A stretch of DNA of 40,060 nt from Oscillospiraceae bacterium (lineage in GTDB: Bacteria; Bacillota; Clostridia; Oscillospirales; Oscillospiraceae): contig JAHHRV010000020.1 in assembly GCA_020025595.1 (NCBI GenBank), positions 1-40,060 on the forward strand, in the 5' to 3' direction. This document shows, in pieces, positions 39,469 to 40,060 of this stretch. Position 1 is the stretch's first letter. Each line of letters begins with the position of its first letter. The notes beneath the pieces are model-generated. The model was not told the DNA's origin and did not search any database. It saw only the letters and a program-made list of their open reading frames with translations. A program made the translations under genes and the position numbers.

Positions 39469-40060
39469 ATGAAGAAATTTGCAAGAAATATCGCATGCAT
39501 CACTCTGGCTTTCGTACTGATATTAGGCGCAGTGCCCATCGCTCATGCCGCACACCCTTTCCGCGACGTCCCAGCGAATGCATGGTATTCAGGTTCTGTT
39601 GATTATGTCTATAATCACAAGCTCATGAATGGCACAGCCACAACCCAGTTCAGCCCTAATCAGGTCATGACTCGTGGTATGCTGGTTACGGTTATTCATC
39701 GTATCGCAGGATCTCCTGCCCCCACTGGGAAAATCCCGTTCCGTGACGTTCCTGCCAATTACTATTACGCAGGTCCCGTAAAGTGGTGCTATGCAAACGG
39801 GATCATCAACGGTACAAGCGCTACCACTTTTGATCCGAACAGCTATGTCTCCCGTGAACAGATGGTCACCATTATGCATCGATTTGCCAAATTCAGCCAT
39901 ACGGATTCCAACAAGCGAGCAAACCTGTCGGGCTATTCTGATCAGTCCCGCATTTCCTCCTACGCAAGAGACTCCTTTGCCTGGGCTGTTGCAAATGGAA
40001 TCATTAAAGGCACAACCGCAACCACATTGTCCCCGAAAAGTGGAACCCCTCGTTCTGAAT
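39469..40060 (+). CDS. SLH-domain surface protein (partial at window end)
   Basis: An open frame from ATG 39469 to the end of the window, 197 residues so far. A signal peptide MKKFARNIACITLAFVLIL ends near AHAA. Three S-layer-homology repeats follow: HPFRDVPANAWYSGSVDYVY with GTATTQFSPNQVMTRG, then IPFRDVPANYYYAGPVKWCY with FDPNSYVSREQMVTIMHR, and a third around SGYSDQSRISSYARDSFAWAVANG. SLH domains bind pyruvylated cell-wall polymer, fixing the protein to the surface. Whether a catalytic part follows lies outside the window. An XRE gene is divergent from it. Confidence 0.92.
   Translation, partial: MKKFARNIACITLAFVLILGAVPIAHAAHPFRDVPANAWYSGSVDYVYNHKLMNGTATTQFSPNQVMTRGMLVTVIHRIAGSPAPTGKIPFRDVPANYYYAGPVKWCYANGIINGTSATTFDPNSYVSREQMVTIMHRFAKFSHTDSNKRANLSGYSDQSRISSYARDSFAWAVANGIIKGTTATTLSPKSGTPRSE

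Overview
The window looks like the accessory genome of a gut-type Clostridia, probably Oscillospiraceae-like. This rests on TnpV and DUF6809-type transposon proteins, TraX, desulfoferrodoxin, an SLH surface protein, a Gram-positive cell-wall-type surface protein and canonical AGGAGG ribosome-binding sites. The taxon is inferred from gene families; there is no rRNA gene to confirm it. No CRISPR array and no intact tRNA gene were seen.

Layout. 1-2425: the end of a tnpV transposon module (tnpV, DUF6809-like gene, 34-residue membrane peptide), followed by a retron: sigma70 promoter, structured RNA, 71-residue one-TM protein (GTG start) and a retron reverse transcriptase, closed by a strong terminator. 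2426-9140: mixed cargo, mostly on the minus strand: uncharacterised genes, a GNAT acetyltransferase, a thioredoxin, an XRE repressor divergent from a SLOG-fold gene over ACGATATATCGT operators, traX and desulfoferrodoxin. 9143-10067: decayed second copies of the SLOG gene and tnpV. 10353-14087: a restriction-modification cassette with a 91-residue protein, a DUF1156 adenine methylase, a convergent HindIII-family endonuclease and an XRE controller-type protein. The methylase promoter is centred on a 20-bp palindrome carrying two AAGCTT sites. A truncated second desulfoferrodoxin copy (14638-15067) closes this segment as a direct repeat.

15198-24291: a dense block of candidate defence genes: two Gly/Ala-rich membrane proteins; an operon of PLD-helicase-DUF3427, HTH protein, NUDIX and MazG-like hydrolases; a nucleotidyltransferase; a start-less excisionase-type HTH gene; and a micro-ORF plus SfsA-like nuclease. 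24481-31207: an integrative mobilizable element with tandem terminators and a structured RNA candidate, iteron-like repeats, a RepA-type ATPase, a PC4-like protein, MobC, relaxase, excisionase, a small acidic cargo protein, a decayed coiled-coil gene and a tyrosine integrase. It ends at the 3' half of a tRNA-Ala, a typical attachment core.

31411-37513: a cobalamin riboswitch with a terminator controls a 1677-residue surface protein that combines DUF4430 domains with an alpha/alpha toroid, the same fold pair as transcobalamin and intrinsic factor. A DUF4430 lipoprotein follows and is truncated next to the tRNA remnant. 37582-40060: an hsdM remnant, a long gene-free stretch, and an XRE regulator divergent from an SLH protein that runs off the window.

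The strongest candidates for undescribed biology are the HindIII-type system with a possible methylation-sensing promoter, the retron with a tiny membrane protein, the two-gene Gly/Ala-rich membrane system beside the helicase/nucleotide-hydrolase operon, and the riboswitch-controlled transcobalamin-like surface protein.
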